Below, piece by piece: positions 47,201 through 61,661 of a stretch of DNA of 64,000 bases. Each line of letters starts with the position of its first letter. Positions within the stretch are counted from its first letter, which is position 1. Origin of the DNA: Bos javanicus (taxonomy: Eukaryota; Chordata; Mammalia; Artiodactyla; Bovidae); contig NW_026893841.1 in the NCBI RefSeq assembly GCF_032452875.1, forward strand, positions 1 to 64,000, read 5' to 3'. The notes beneath the pieces were generated by a model, which was not told the origin of the DNA, ran no database searches, and saw only the letters and a list, made by a program, of their open reading frames with translations. A program made the translations under genes and the position numbers.

Positions 47201-50200
47201 CAGCCACGTGATCAGTGCATGATCAGCCACGTGATCAGTGCATGATCAATTACGTGATCAGTGCATGATCAGTCACGTGACCAGTACATGGTTGCTACGT
47301 GATCGTTGCATGATCAGCCACGTGATCAGTGCATGATAGCCACGTGATCAGTGCATGATCAGCCACGTGATCAGTGCATGATCAGTCACGTGATCATGAT
47401 CAGCCACGTGATCAGTGCATGATCAGCCACGTGATCAGTGCATGATCAGTCACGTGATCAGTGCATGATCAGTCACGTGATCAGTGCATGATCAGTCACG
47501 TGATCAGTGCATGATCTGTCACGTGATCAGTGTATGATCATCCACGTGATCAGTGCATGGCAGTCATGTGATCAGTGCATGATATAGACGTGATCAGTGC
47601 ATGATCAGTCACGTGATCAGTGCATGATAGCCACGTGATCAGTGCATGATCAGTCACCTGATGGGTGCATGATCATTCACGTGACCAGTACATGGTAGCT
47701 ACATGATCATTGCATGATCAGCCACGTGATCAGTGCATGATAGCCACGTGATCAGTGCATGATCAGTCACGTGATCAGTGCATGATCAGTCATGTGACCA
47801 GTACATGGTAGCCGTGATCATGGCATGATCAGCCACGTGATCAGTGCATGATAGCCACGTGATCAGTGCATGATCAGTCACGTGATCAGTGCATGATCAG
47901 TCACGTGATCAGTGCATGATCAGCCACGTGATCAGTGCATGATCAGGCACGTGATCAGTGCATGATCAGCCACGTGATCAGTGCATGATAGCCACGTGAT
48001 CAGTGCATGATCAGTCACGTGATCAGTGCATGATCAGTTACGTGATCAGTGCATGATCAGCCACGTGATCAGTGCATGATCAGCCACGTGATCAGTGCAT
48101 GATCAATTACGTGATCAGTGCATGATCAGTCACGTGACCAGTGCATGATAGCTACGTGATCATTGCATGATCAGCCACGATCAGTGCATGATAGCCACGT
48201 GATCAGTGCATGATAGCCACGTGATCAGTGCATGATCAGTCATGTGATCGTGTGTGATCAGCCACGTGATCAGTGCATGATATCCACGTGATCAGTGCAT
48301 GACAGCCACGTGATCAGTGCATGATAGCCACGTGATCAGTGCATGATCAGTCACGTGATCATGTGTGATCAGCCACGTGATCAGTGCATGATGAGCCACG
48401 TGATCAGTGCAGGATCAATTACGTGATCAGTGCATGATCAGTCACGTGACCAGTACATGGTTGCTCGTGATCGTTGCATGATCAGCCACGTGAGCAGTGC
48501 ATGATAGCCACGTGATCAGTGCATGATCAGTCACGTGATCAGTGCATGATCAGTCACGTGAACAGTGCATGATCATTTACGTGATCAGTGCATGATCAGT
48601 CACGTGACCAGTATATGGTTGCTACGTGATCATTCCATGACAGCCACGTGAGCAGTGCATGATAGCCACGTGATGTGTGCATGAGTTACGTGAGCAGATA
48701 TGATCAGCCACGTGATCAGTGCATGATGCCACGTGATCAGTGCATGATATGTCACGTGACAGGTGTGTGATCAGCCACGTGAACAGTGCATGATCAGCCA
48801 CGTGATCAGTGCATGATAGCCACGTGATCAGTGCATGATCAGTTACGTGAGCAGTGTATGATCAGCCACGTGATCAGTGCATGGTCAGACACGTGATCAG
48901 TGTATGATCAGCCACGTGATCAGTGCATGATCCACGTGATCAGTGCATGATCAGCCACGTGATCAGTGCATGATCAGTCACGTGATCAGTGCATGATCAG
49001 CCACGTGATCAGTGCATGATCTGTCACGTGATCAGTGCATGATCATCCACGTGATCAGTGCATGGGCAGTCATGTGATCAGTGCATGATATAGCCGTGAT
49101 CAGTGCATGATCAGTCACGTGATCAGTGCATGATAGCCACGTGATCAGTGCATGATCAGTCACCTGATCAGTGCATGATCAGTCACGTGACCATGTAGTT
49201 ACGATCAGTGCATGATCAGCCACGTGATCAGTGCATGATAGCCACGTGATCAGTGCATGATCAGTCACGTGATCAGTGCATGATCAGTCACGTGATCATG
49301 CATGATCAGCCACGTGATCAGTGCATGATAGCCACGTGATCAGTGCATGATCAGACACGTGATCAGTGCATGATCAGTCACGTGATCAGTGCATGATCAG
49401 CCACGTGATCAGTGCATGATCAGTCACGTGATCAGTGCATGATCAGCCACGTGATCAGTGCATGATAGTCACGTGATCAGTGCATGATCAGCCACGTGAT
49501 CAGTGCATGATCAGCCACGTGATCAGTGCATGATCAGTCACGTGATCAGTGCATGATCAGTCACGTGATCAGTACATGATAGATCAGTGCATGATCAGCC
49601 ACGTGATCAGTGCATGATAGCCACGTGATCAGTGCATGATCAGCCACGTGATCAGTGCATGATCAGTCACGTGATCAGTCAGCCATGATCAGTGCATGAT
49701 ATCCACGTGATCAGTGCATGATCAGCCACGTGATCAGTGCATGATCAGCCACGTGATCAGTGCATGATCAGTCACGTGATCATGTGTGATCAGCCACGTG
49801 ATCAGTGCATGATCAGCCACGTGATCAGTGCATGATCAGTCACGTGATCAGTGCATGATCAGTCACGTGACCAGTACATGGTAGCTACGTGATCAGTGCA
49901 TGATCAGCCACGTGATCAGTGCATGATAGCCACGTGATCAGTGCATGATCAGTCACGTGATCAGTGCATGATCAGTCACGTGATCAGTGCATGATCAGCC
50001 ACGTGATCAGTGCATGATCAGTCACGTGACCAGTGCATGGTAGCTACGTGATCAGTGCATGACAGCCACGTGATCAGTGCATGATAGCCACGTGATCAGT
50101 GCATGAGTCACGTGATCAGTGCATGATCAGCCACGTGATCAGTGCATGATGCCACGTGATCAGTGCATGATAGTCACGTGATCAGTGTGTGATCAGCCAC

Positions 50201-50400
50201 GTGATCAGTGCATGATCAGCCACGTGATCAGTGCATGATAGCCACGTGATCAGTGCATGATCAGTCACGTGATCAGTGCATGATCAGCCACGTGATCAGT
50301 GCATGATCAGTCACGTGATCAGTGCATGATAGTCACGTGATCAGTGCATGATCAGCCACGTGATCAGTGCATGATCAGCCACGTGATCAGTGCATGATCA
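44250..50400. repeat. Near-consensus 22/23-bp array with clipped monomers
   Basis: Almost uniform runs of three monomer endings (CAGT, CAGC, ATAGC) before CACGTG. To ~44,900 the order matches the 4.11-kb repeat with variants replaced by consensus bases. After ~45,000 the series is close to featureless. Clipped monomers appear at 46275-46310, 49190-49205, 49570-49585 and 49670-49690. Decayed E-boxes are few. No 46-bp block, LTR or other feature is seen. Confidence 0.85.
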
Positions 50401-50730
50401 GTTACGTGAGCAGAGTATGATCAGCCACGTGATCAGTGCATGAGTGCCACGTGATCAGTGCATGATATGTCACGTGACAGGTGTGTGATCAGCCACGTGA
50501 ACAGTGCATGTTCAGCCACGTGATCAGTGCATGATAGCCACGTGATCAGTGCATGATCAGTTACGTGAGCAGTGTATGATCAGCCACGTGATCAGTGCAT
50601 GGTCAGACACGTGAACAGTGTATGATCAGCCACGTGATCAGTGCATGATATCCAAGTGATCAGTGCATGATCATCACGTGATCAGTGTATGATCAGCCAC
50701 GTGAACAGTGCATGCTCAGTCCCGTGATCT
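50401..50730. repeat. 23-bp monomer array, variant-bearing again
   Basis: Landmarks typical of the run-up to a CCAGAGG block return (GTGAGCAGAGTATGATCAG, TGAGTGCCACGTG, TGATATCCAAGTG). Confidence 0.9.
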
Positions 50731-50974
50731 GGGCCTGCTGAGCTGCGTGATTACTGTCTGCTCATCTGCTTGACAATTGCCAGCTGAGCTGCACGATTCC
50801 TGCCTGTCATCTGCTTGACAATTGCCAGCTGTGCTGCGTAATTCCTGCCTGCTCAGCTGCTTGATTATTGCCAGCTGAGCAGCATGATTCCTCACACCTG
50901 AGTTCCATGATTATTGCCTGCTGACTGTTTGATTCGTGCCTACTCAGCTCTTTGTTTATTGCCTCCAGAGGCAC
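50731..50974. repeat. 46-bp block, CCAGAGG subtype
   Basis: 244 bp, close to the shared form of the right-hand blocks. Confidence 0.9.
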
Positions 50975-52476
50975 ATGATCAGTGTATGATAGCAAACATG
51001 ATCAGCGCATGATCAGTCACATGATCAGCGCCATTAAGTCACGTGATCACTACATGATAGTCATGTGATCAGTCCATGCTCAGTCACGGTATCAGTGCAT
51101 GATCAGCCACGTGATCAGTGCATGATCTGTCACAAGATTAGTGTATGATCATCCACGTGATCAGTGCATGGGCAGTCATGGGATCAGTGCATGATATAGA
51201 CGTGATCAGTGCATGATCAGTCCCGTGATCAGTGCATGATAGCCACGTGATCAGTGCATGATCAGTCACCTGATGGGTGTATGATCATTCACGTGACCTG
51301 TACATGGTAGCTACATGATCATTGCATGATCAGCCACGTGATCAGTGCATGATAGCCACGTGATCAGTGCATGATCAGTCACGTGATCAGTGCATGATCA
51401 GTCACGTGATCAGTGCATGATCAGCCACGTGATCAGTGCATGATCAGCCACGTGATCAGTGCATGATCAGTCACGTGATCAGTGCATGATCAGTCACGTG
51501 ATCAGTGCATGATCAGCCACGTGATCAGTGCATGATCAGCCACGTGATCAGTGCATGATCAGTTACGTGATCAGTGCATGATCAGTCACGTGACCAGTAC
51601 ATGGTAGCTACGTGATCAGTGCATGATCAGCCACGTGATCAGTGCATGATAGCCACGTGATCAGTGCATGATAGCCACGTGATCAGTGCATGATCAGTCA
51701 TGTGATACGTGTGTGATCAGCCACGTGATCAGTGCATGATATCCACGTGATCAGTGCATGACAGCCACGTGATCAGTGCATGAGAGCCACGTGATCAGTG
51801 CATGATCAGTCACGTGATACATGTGTGATCAGCCACGTGATCAGTGCATGATGAGCCACGTGATCAGTGCAGGATCAATTACGTGATCAGTGCATGATCA
51901 GTCACGTGACCAGTACATGGTTGCTACGTGATCGTTGCATGATCAGCCACGTGAGCAGAGCATGATAGCCACGTGATCAGTGCATGATCAGTCACGTGAT
52001 CAGTACATGATCAGTCACGTGAACAGTGCATGATCATTTACGTGATCTGTGCATGATCAGTCACGTGACCAGTATATGGTTGCTACGTGATCATTCCATG
52101 ACGAGCCACGTGAGCAGTGCATGATAGCCACGTGATGTGTGCATGAGTTACGTGAGCAGAGTATGATCAGCCACGTGATCAGTGCATGAGTGCCACGTGA
52201 TCAGTGCATGATATGTCACGTGACAGGTGTGTGATCAGCCACGTGAACAGTGCATGTTCAGCCACGTGATCAGTGCATGATAGCCACGTGATCAGTGCAT
52301 GATCAGTTACGTGAGCAGTGTATGATCAGCCACGTGATCAGTGCATGGTCAGACACGTGAACAGTGTATGATCAGCCACGTGATCAGTGCATGATATCCA
52401 AGTGATCAGTGCATGATCATCACGTGATCAGTGTATGATCAGCCACGTGAACAGTGCATGCTCAGTCACGTGATCT
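50975..52476. repeat. 23-bp monomer array
   Basis: Standard post-block landmark series, with a near-consensus patch at ~51,330-51,600. Confidence 0.9.
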
Positions 52477-52675
52477 GGGCCTGCTGAGCTGCGTGATTAC
52501 TGTCTGCTCATCTGCTTGACAATTGCCAGCTGAGCTGCACGATTCCTGCCTGCTCAGCTGCTTGATTATTGCCAGCTGAGCAGCATGATTCCTCACACCT
52601 GAGTTCCATGATTATTGCCTGCTGACTGTTTGATTCGTGCCTACTCAGCTCTTTGTTTATTGCCTCCAGAGGCAC
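52477..52675. repeat. 46-bp block lacking one unit
   Basis: 199 bp, ~45 bp shorter than its neighbours. The segment with CTGTCATCTGCTTGACAATT is missing, so one 46-bp unit has been lost. Confidence 0.9.
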
Positions 52676-53576
52676 ATGATCAGTGTATGATAGCAAACAT
52701 GATCAGCGCATGATCAGTCACATGATCAGCGCCATTAAGTCACGTGATCACTACATGATAGTCATGTGATCAGTCCATGCTCAGTCACGGTATCAGTGCA
52801 TGATCAGCCACGTGATCAGTGCATGATCTGTCACATTAGTGTATGATCATCCACGTGATCAGTGCATGGGCAGTCATGTGATCAGTGCATGATATAGACG
52901 TGATCAGTGCATGATCAGTCTCGTGATCAGTGCATGATAGCCACGTGATCAGTGCATGATCAGTCACCTGATGGGTGTATGATCATTCACGTGACCTGTA
53001 CATGGTAGCTACATGATCATTGCATGATCAGCCACGTGAGTAGTGCATGATAGCCACGTGATCAGTGCATGATCAGTCACGTGATCAGTGCATGATCAGT
53101 CATGTGACCAGTACATGGTAGCTGCGTGATCATGGCATGATCAGCCACGTGAGCAGTGCATGATAGCCACGTGATCAGTGCATGATCAGTCACGTGATCA
53201 GTGCATGATCAGTCACGTGATCAGTGCATGATCAGCCACGTGATCAGTGCATGATCAGTCACGTGACCAGTATATGGTTGCGTGATCAGTGCATGATCAG
53301 CCACGTGATCAGTGCATGATAGCCACGTGATCAGTGCATGATTACGTGAGCAGTGTGATCAGCCACGTGATCAGTGCATGATGCCACGTGATCAGTGCAT
53401 GATCAGTTGCGTGATCAGTGCATGATCAGCCACGTGATCAGTGCATGGTCAGACACGTGATCAGTGTATGATCAGCCACGTGATCAGTGCATGATATCCA
53501 CGTGATCAGTGCATGATCATCACGTGATCAGTGCATGATCAGCCACGTGAACAGTGCATGCTCAGTCACGTGATCA
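52676..53576. repeat. 23-bp monomer array
   Basis: Short spacer (~0.9 kb) with clipped stretches near 53275-53405 (TATATGGTTGCGTGATC, TGATTACGTGAGCAGTG). Confidence 0.9.
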
Positions 53577-53820
53577 GGGCCTGCTGAGCTGCGTGATTAC
53601 TGTCTGCTCATCTGCTTGACAATTGCCAGCTGAGCTGCACGATTCCTGCCTGTCATCTGCTTGACAATTGCCAGCTGTGCTGCGTAATTCCTGCCTGCTC
53701 AGCTGCTTGATTATTGCCAGCTGAGCAGCATGATTCCTCACACCTGAGTTCCATGATTATTGCCTGCTGACTGTTTGATTCGTGCCTACTCAGCTCTTTG
53801 TTTATTGCCTCCAGAGGCAC
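53577..53820. repeat. 46-bp block, CCAGAGG subtype
   Basis: 244 bp, same sequence form as the block at 50731. Confidence 0.9.
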
Positions 53821-55390
53821 ATGATCAGTGTATGATAGCAAACATGATCAGCGCATGATCAGTCACATGATCAGCGCCATTAAGTCACGTGATCACTACA
53901 TGATAGTCATGTGATCAGTCCATGCTCAGTCACGGTATCAGTGCATGATCAGCCACGTGATCAGTGTATGATCATCCACGTGATCAGTGCATGGGCAGTC
54001 ATGTGATCAGTGCATGATATAGGCGTGAACAGTGCATGATCAGTCACGTGATCAGTGCATGATAGCCACGTGATCAGTGCATGATCAGTCACCTGATGGG
54101 TGTATGATCATTCACGTGACCTGTACATGGTAGCTACATGATCATTGCATGATCAGCCACGTGAGTAGTGCATGATAGCCACGTGATCAGTGCATGATCA
54201 GTCACGTGATCAGTGCATGATCAGTCATGTGACCAGTACATGGTAGCTGCGTGATCATGGCATGATCAGCCACGTGATCAGTGCATGATAGCCACGTGAT
54301 CAGTGCATGATCAGTCACGTGATCAGTGCATGATCAGTCACGTGATCAGTGCATGATCAGCCACGTGATCAGTGCATGATCAGGCACGTGATCAGTGTAT
54401 GATCAGCCACGTGATCAGTGCATGATAGCCACGTGATCAGTGCATGATCAGTCACGTGATCAGTGCATGATCAGTTATGTGATCAGTGTATGATCAGCCA
54501 CGTGATCAGTGCATGATCAGCCACGTGATCAGTGCATGATCAGCCACGTGATCAGTGCATGATCAGTCGCGTGACCAGTACATGGTAGCTACGTGATCAT
54601 TGCATGATCAGCCACGTGATCAGTGCATGATAGCCACGTGATCAGTGCATGATAGCCACGTGATCAGTGCATGATCAGTCATGTGATACGTGTGTGATCA
54701 GCCACGTGATCAGTGCATGATATCCACGTGATCAGTGCATGACAGCCACGTGATCAGTGCATGATAGCCACGTGATCAGTGCATGATCAGTCGTGATACA
54801 TGTGTGATCAGCCACGTGATCAGTGCATGATGAGCCACGTGATCAGTGCATGATCAATTACGTGATCAGTGCATGATCAGTCACGTGACCAGTACATGGT
54901 TGCTACGTGATCGTTGCATGATCAGCCACGTGAGCAGTGCATGATAGCCACGTGATCAGTGCATGATCAGTCGCGTGATCAGTACATGATCAGTCACGTG
55001 AACAGTGCATGATCATTTACGTGATCAGTGCATGATCAGTCACGTGACCAGTATATGGTAGCTATGTGATCATTCCATGACGAACCACGTGATCAGTGCA
55101 TGAGTGCCAGGTGATCAGTGCATGATATGTCACGTGACAGGTGTGTGATCAGCCACGTGAACAGTGCATGTTCAGCCACGTGATCAGTGCATGATAGCCA
55201 CGTGATCAGTGCATGATCAGTTACGTGAGCAGTGTATGATCAGCCACGTGATCAGTGCATGGTCAGACACGTGAACAGTGTATGATCAGCCACGTGATCA
55301 GTGCATGATATCCAAGTGATCAGTGCATGATCATCACGTGATCAGTGTATGATCAGCCACGTGAACAGTGCATGCTCAGTCACGTGATCT
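53821..55390. repeat. 23-bp monomer array
   Basis: Standard landmark series with partial consensus drift; one clipped monomer near 54790 (CAGTCGTGATAC). Confidence 0.9.
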
Positions 55391-55634
55391 GGGCCTGCTG
55401 AGCTGCGTGATTACTGTCTGCTCATCTGCTTGACAATTGCCAGCTGAGCTGCACGATTCCTGCCTGTCATCTGCTTGACAATTGCCAGCTGTGCTGCGTA
55501 ATTCCTGCCTGCTCAGCTGCTTGATTATTGCCAGCTGAGCAGCATGATTCCTCACACCTGAGTTCCATGATTATTGCCTGCTGACTGTTTGATTCGTGCC
55601 TACTCAGCTCTTTGTTTATTGCCTCCAGAGGCAC
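55391..55634. repeat. 46-bp block, CCAGAGG subtype
   Basis: 244 bp; starts a spacing of 2358 bp to the next block, the longest on the right side and close to the ~2350-bp period I recall for the bovine 1.706 satellite (unverified). Confidence 0.9.
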
Positions 55635-57748
55635 ATGATCAGTGTATGATAGCAAACATGATCAGCGCATGATCAGTCACATGATCAGCGCCATTAAGTC
55701 ACGTGATCACTACATGATAGTCATGTGATCAGTCCATGCTCAGTCACGGTATCAGTGCATGATCAGTCACGTGATCAGTGTATGATCATCCACGTGATCA
55801 GTGCATGGGCAGTCATGTGATCAGTGCATGATATAGACGTGATCAGTGCATGATCAGTCACGTGATCAGTGCATGATAGCCACGTGATCAGTGCATGATC
55901 AGTCACCTGATGGGTGTATGATCATTCACGTGACCTGTACATGGTAGCTTCATGATCATTGCATGATCAGCCACGTGAGTAGTGCATGATAGCCACGTGA
56001 TCAGTGCATGATCAGTCACGTGATCAGTGCATGATCAGTCACGTGATCAGTGCATGATCAGGCACGTGATCAGTGCATGATCAGCCACGTGATCAGTGCA
56101 TGATAGCCACGTGATCAGTGCATGATCAGTCACGTGATCAGTGCATGATCAGTTACGTGATCAGTGCATGATCAGCCACGTGATCAGTGCATGATCAGCC
56201 ACGTGATCAGTGCATGATCAATTACGTGATCAGTGCATGATCAGTCACGTGATCAGTACATGATAGCTACGTGATCATGCATGATCAGCCACGTGATCAG
56301 TGCATGATAGCCACGTGATCAGTGCATGATCAGCCACGTGATCAGTGCATGATCAGTCACGTGATCAGTGTGTGATCAGCCACGTGATCAGTGCATGATC
56401 AGCCACGTGATCAGTGCATGATCAGCCACGTGATCAGTGCATGATCAGTCACGTGATCAGTGCATGATCAGTCACGTGACCAGTACATGGTAGCTGCGTG
56501 ATCATGCATGATCAGCCACGTGATCAGTGCATGATAGCCACGTGATCAGTGCATGATCAGGCACGTGATCAGTGCATGATCAGTCACGTGATCAGTGCAT
56601 GATCAGCCACGTGATCAGTGCATGATCAGTCACGTGATCAGTGCATGATCAGCCACGTGATCAGTGCATGATCAGGCACGTGATCAGTGCATGTCCAGCC
56701 ACGTGATCAGTGCATGATCAGCCACGTGATCAGTGCATGATCAGTCACGTGATCAGTGCATGATCAGTCACGTGATCAGTGTATGATCAGCCACGTGATC
56801 AGTGCATGATCAGCCACGTGATCAGTGCATGATCAATTACGTGATCAGTGCATGATCAGTCACGTGACCAGTACATGGTAGCTACGTGATCATTGCTGAT
56901 CAGCCACGTGATCAGTGCATGATAGCCACGTGATCAGTGCATGATAGCCACGTGATCAGTGCATGATCAGTCATGTGATACGTGTGTGATCAGCCACGTG
57001 ATCAGTGCATGATATCCACGTGATCAGTGCATGACAGCCACGTGATCAGTGCATGAGAGCCACGTGATCAGTGCATGATCAGTCACGTGATACATGTGTG
57101 ATCAGCCACGTGATCAGTGCATGATGAGCCACGTGATCAGTGCATGATCAATTACGTGATCAGTGCATGATCAGTCACGTGACCAGTACATGGTTGCTAC
57201 GTGATCGTGCATGATCAGCCACGTGAGCAGTGCATGATAGCCACGTGATCAGTGCATGATCAGTCACGTGATCAGTACATGATCAGTCACGTGAACAGTG
57301 CATGATCGTTTACGTGATCTTTGCATGATCAGTCACGTGACCAGTATATGGTTGCTACGTGATCATTCCATGAGCAGCCACGTGAGCAGTGCATGATAGC
57401 CACGTGATGTGTGCATGAGTTACGTGAGCAGAGTATGATCAGCCACGTGATCAGTGCATGAGTGCCACGTGATCAGTGCATGATATGTCACGTGACAGGT
57501 GTGTGATCAGCCACGTGAACGGTGCATGTTCAGCCACGTGATCAGTGCATGATAGCCACGTGATCAGTGCATGATCAGTTACGTGAGCAGTGTGTGATCA
57601 GCCACGTGATCAGTGCATGGTCAGACACGTGAACAGTGTATGATCAGCCACGTGATCAGTGCATGATATCCAAGTGATCAGTGCATGATCATCACGTGAT
57701 CAGTGTATGATCAGCCACGTGAACAGTGCATGCTCAGTCACGTGATCT
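55635..57748. repeat. 23-bp monomer array, ~2.1 kb
   Basis: Standard landmarks at both ends with a near-consensus run between about 56,030 and 56,830, which accounts for the extra length over neighbouring spacers. Confidence 0.9.
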
Positions 57749-57992
57749 GGGCCTGCTGAGCTGCGTGATTACTGTCTGCTCATCTGCTTGACAATTGCCA
57801 GCTGAGCTGCACGATTCCTGCCTGTCATCTGCTTGACAATTGCCAGCTGTGCTGCGTAATTCCTGCCTGCTCAGCTGCTTGATTATTGCCAGCTGAGCAG
57901 CATGATTCCTCACACCTGAGTTCCATGATTATTGCCTGCTGACTGTTTGATTCGTGCCTACTCAGCTCTTTGTTTATTGCCTCCAGAGGCAC
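57749..57992. repeat. 46-bp block, CCAGAGG subtype
   Basis: 244 bp, shared right-hand form. Confidence 0.9.
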
Positions 57993-59651
57993 ATGATCAG
58001 TGTATGATAGCAAACATGATCAGCGCATGATCAGTCACATGATCAGCGCCATTAAGTCACGTGATCACTACATGATAGTCATGTGATCAGTCCATGCTCA
58101 GTCACGGTATCAGTGCATGATCAGCCACGTGATCAGTGCATGATCTGTCACAAGATTAGTGTATGATCATCCACGTGATCAGTGCATGGGCAGTCATGTG
58201 ATCAGTGCATGATATAGACGTGATCAGTGCATGATCAGTCTCGTGATCAGTGCATGATAGCCACGTGATCAGTGCATGATCAGTCACCTGATGGGTGTAT
58301 GATCATTCACGTGACCTGTACATGGTAGCTACATGATCATTGCATGATCAGCCACGTGAGTAGTGCATGATAGCCACGTGATCAGTGCATGATCAGTCAC
58401 GTGATCAGTGCATGATCAGTCATGTGACCAGTACATGGTAGCTGCGTGATCATGGCATGATCAGCCACGTGAGCAGTGCATGATAGCCACGTGATCAGTG
58501 CATGATCAGACACGTGATCAGTGCATGATCAGTCACGTGATCAGTGCATGATCAGCCACGTGATCAGTGCATGATCAGGCACGTGATCAGTGTATGTCAG
58601 CCAAGTGATCAGTGCATGATAGCCACGTGATCAGTGCATGATCAGTCACGTGATCAGTGCATGATCAGTTATGTGATCAGTGTATGATCAGCCACGTGAT
58701 CAGTGCATGATCAGCCACATGATCAGTGCATGATCAATTACGTGATCAGTGCATGATCAGTCACGTGACCAGTACATGGTAGCTACGTGATCATTGCATG
58801 ATCAGCCACGTGATCAGTGCATGATAGCCACGTGATCAGTGCATGATAGCCACGTGATCAGTGCATGATCAGTCATGTGATACGTGTGTGATCAGCCACG
58901 TGATCAGTGCATGATATCCACGTGATCAGTGCATGACAGCCACGTGATCAGTGCATGAGAGCCACGTGATCAGTGCATGATCAGTCACGTGATACATGTG
59001 TGATCAGCCACGTGATCAGTGCATGATGAGCCACGTGATCAGTGCAGGATCAATTACGTGATCAGTGCATGATCAGTCACGTGACCAGTACATGGTTGCT
59101 ACGTGATCGTTGCATGATCAGCCACGTGAGCAGAGCATGATAGCCACGTGATCAGTGCATGATCAGTCACGTGATCAGTACATGATCAGTCACGTGAACA
59201 GTGCATGATCATTTACGTGATCTTTGCATGATCAGTCACGTGACCAGTATATGGTTGCTACGTGATCATTCCATGACGAGCCACGTGAGCAGTGCATGAT
59301 AGCCACGTGATGTGTGCATGAGTTACGTGAGCAGAGTATGATCAGCCACGTGATCAGTGCATGAGTGCCACGTGATCAGTGCATGATATGTCACGTGACA
59401 GGTGTGTGATCAGCCACGTGAACAGTGCATGTTCAGCCACGTGATCAGTGCATGATAGCCACGTGATCAGTGCATGATCAGTTACGTGAGCAGTGTATGA
59501 TCAGCCACGTGATCAGTGCATGGTCAGACACGTGAACAGTGTATGATCAGCCACGTGATCAGTGCATGATATCCAAGTGATCAGTGCATGATCATCACGT
59601 GATCAGTGTATGATCAGCCACGTGAACAGTGCATGCTCAGTCACGTGATCT
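57993..59651. repeat. 23-bp monomer array
   Basis: Complete landmark series with most variants retained: TGTCACAAGATTAGTG, TCACCTGATGGGTG, TGATACGTGTGTG, TGATACATGTGTG, GCAGGATCAATTACG. A good reference for the right-hand unit. Confidence 0.9.
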
Positions 59652-59895
59652 GGGCCTGCTGAGCTGCGTGATTACTGTCTGCTCATCTGCTTGACAATTG
59701 CCAGCTGAGCTGCACGATTCCTGCCTGTCATCTGCTTGACAATTGCCAGCTGTGCTGCGTAATTCCTGCCTGCTCAGCTGCTTGATTATTGCCAGCTGAG
59801 CAGCATGATTCCTCACACCTGAGTTCCATGATTATTGCCTGCTGACTGTTTGATTCGTGCCTACTCAGCTCTTTGTTTATTGCCTCCAGAGGCAC
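59652..59895. repeat. 46-bp block, CCAGAGG subtype
   Basis: 244 bp, 1903 bp after the previous block. Confidence 0.9.
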
Positions 59896-61417
59896 ATGAT
59901 CAGTGTATGATAGCAAACATGATCAGCGCATGATCAGTCACATGATCAGCGCCATTAAGTCACGTGATCACTACATGATAGTCATGTGATCAGTCCATGC
60001 TCAGTCACGGTATCAGTGCATGATCAGCCACGTGATCAGTGCATGATCTGTCACAAGATTAGTGTATGATCATCCACGTGATCAGTGCATGGGCAGTCAT
60101 GTGATCAGTGCATGATATAGACGTGATCAGTGCATGATCAGTCTCGTGATCAGTGCATGATAGCCACGTGATCAGTGCATGATCAGTCACCTGATGGGTG
60201 TATGATCATTCACGTGACCTGTACATGGTAGCTACATGATCATTGCATGATCAGCCACGTGAGTAGTGCATGATAGCCACGTGATCACTGCATGATCAGT
60301 CACGTGATCAGTGCATGATCAGTCATGTGACCAGTACATGGTAGCTGCGTGATCATGGCATGATCAGCCACGTGAGCAGTGCATGATAGCCACGTGATCA
60401 GTGCATGATCAGACACGTGATCAGTGCATGATCAGTCACGTGATCAGTGCATGATCAGCCACGTGATCAGTGCATGATCAGGCACGTGATCAGTGTATGT
60501 CAGCCAAGTGATCAGTGCATGATAGCCACGTGATCAGTGCATGATCAGTCACGTGATCAGTGCATGATCAGTCATGTGATCAGTGTATGATCAGCCACGT
60601 GATCAGTGCATGATCAGCCACGTGATCAGTGCATGATCAATTACGTGATCAGTGCATGATCAGTCACGTGACCAGTACATGGTAGCTACGTGATCATTGC
60701 ATGATCAGCCACGTGATCAGTGCATGATAGCCACGTGATCAGTGCATGATAGCCACGTGATCAGTGCATGATCAGCCACGTGATCAGTGCATGATCAGTC
60801 ACGTGATCGTGTGTGATCAGCCACGTGATCAGTGCATGATATCCACGTGATCAGTGCATGACAGCCACGTGATCAGTGCATGATAGCCACGTGATCAGTG
60901 CATGATCAGTCACGTGATCATGTGTGATCAGCCACGTGATCAGTGCATGATCAGCCACGTGATCAGTGCATGATCAATTACGTGATCAGTGCATGATCAG
61001 TCACGTGACCAGTACATGGTTGCTACGTGATCGTTGCATGATCAGCCACGTGAGCAGTGCATGATAGCCACGTGATCAGTGCATGATCAGTCACGTGATC
61101 AGTGCATGATCAGTCACGTGATCAGTGCATGATCATTTACGTGATCAGTGCATGATCAGTCACGTGACCAGTATATGGCCTACGTGATCAGTGCATGATC
61201 AGCCACGTGATCAGTGCATGATAGCCACGTGATCAGTGCATGATCAGTTACGTGAGCAGTGTATGATCAGCCACGTGATCAGTGCATGGTCAGACACGTG
61301 AACAGTGTATGATCAGCCACGTGATCAGTGCATGATATCCAAGTGATCAGTGCATGATCATCACGTGATCAGTGTATGATCAGCCACGTGAACAGTGCAT
61401 GCTCAGTCACGTGATCT
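59896..61417. repeat. 23-bp monomer array
   Basis: Follows the unit at 57993 closely to ~60,580, then drifts towards consensus and lacks the TGAGTGCC and TGATGTGTGC landmarks. Confidence 0.9.
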
Positions 61418-61661
61418 GGGCCTGCTGAGCTGCGTGATTACTGTCTGCTCATCTGCTTGACAATTGCCAGCTGAGCTGCACGATTCCTGCCTGTCATCTG
61501 CTTGACAATTGCCAGCTGTGCTGCGTAATTCCTGCCTGCTCAGCTGCTTGATTATTGCCAGCTGAGCAGCATGATTCCTCACACCTGAGTTCCATGATTA
61601 TTGCCTGCTGACTGTTTGATTCGTGCCTACTCAGCTCTTTGTTTATTGCCTCCAGAGGCAC
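61418..61661. repeat. 46-bp block, CCAGAGG subtype
   Basis: 244 bp, shared right-hand form. Confidence 0.9.

Noticed and set aside
44250..50400. CRISPR-like appearance of short regular repeats
   Set aside because: Monomers are contiguous with no unique spacers, and the window is vertebrate-type satellite.
50807..50995. A 62-codon minus-strand frame recurring in the LTR-free 46-bp blocks
   Set aside because: Starts at TTG, lies wholly in satellite and is preserved because the blocks are near-identical copies. No evidence of coding.
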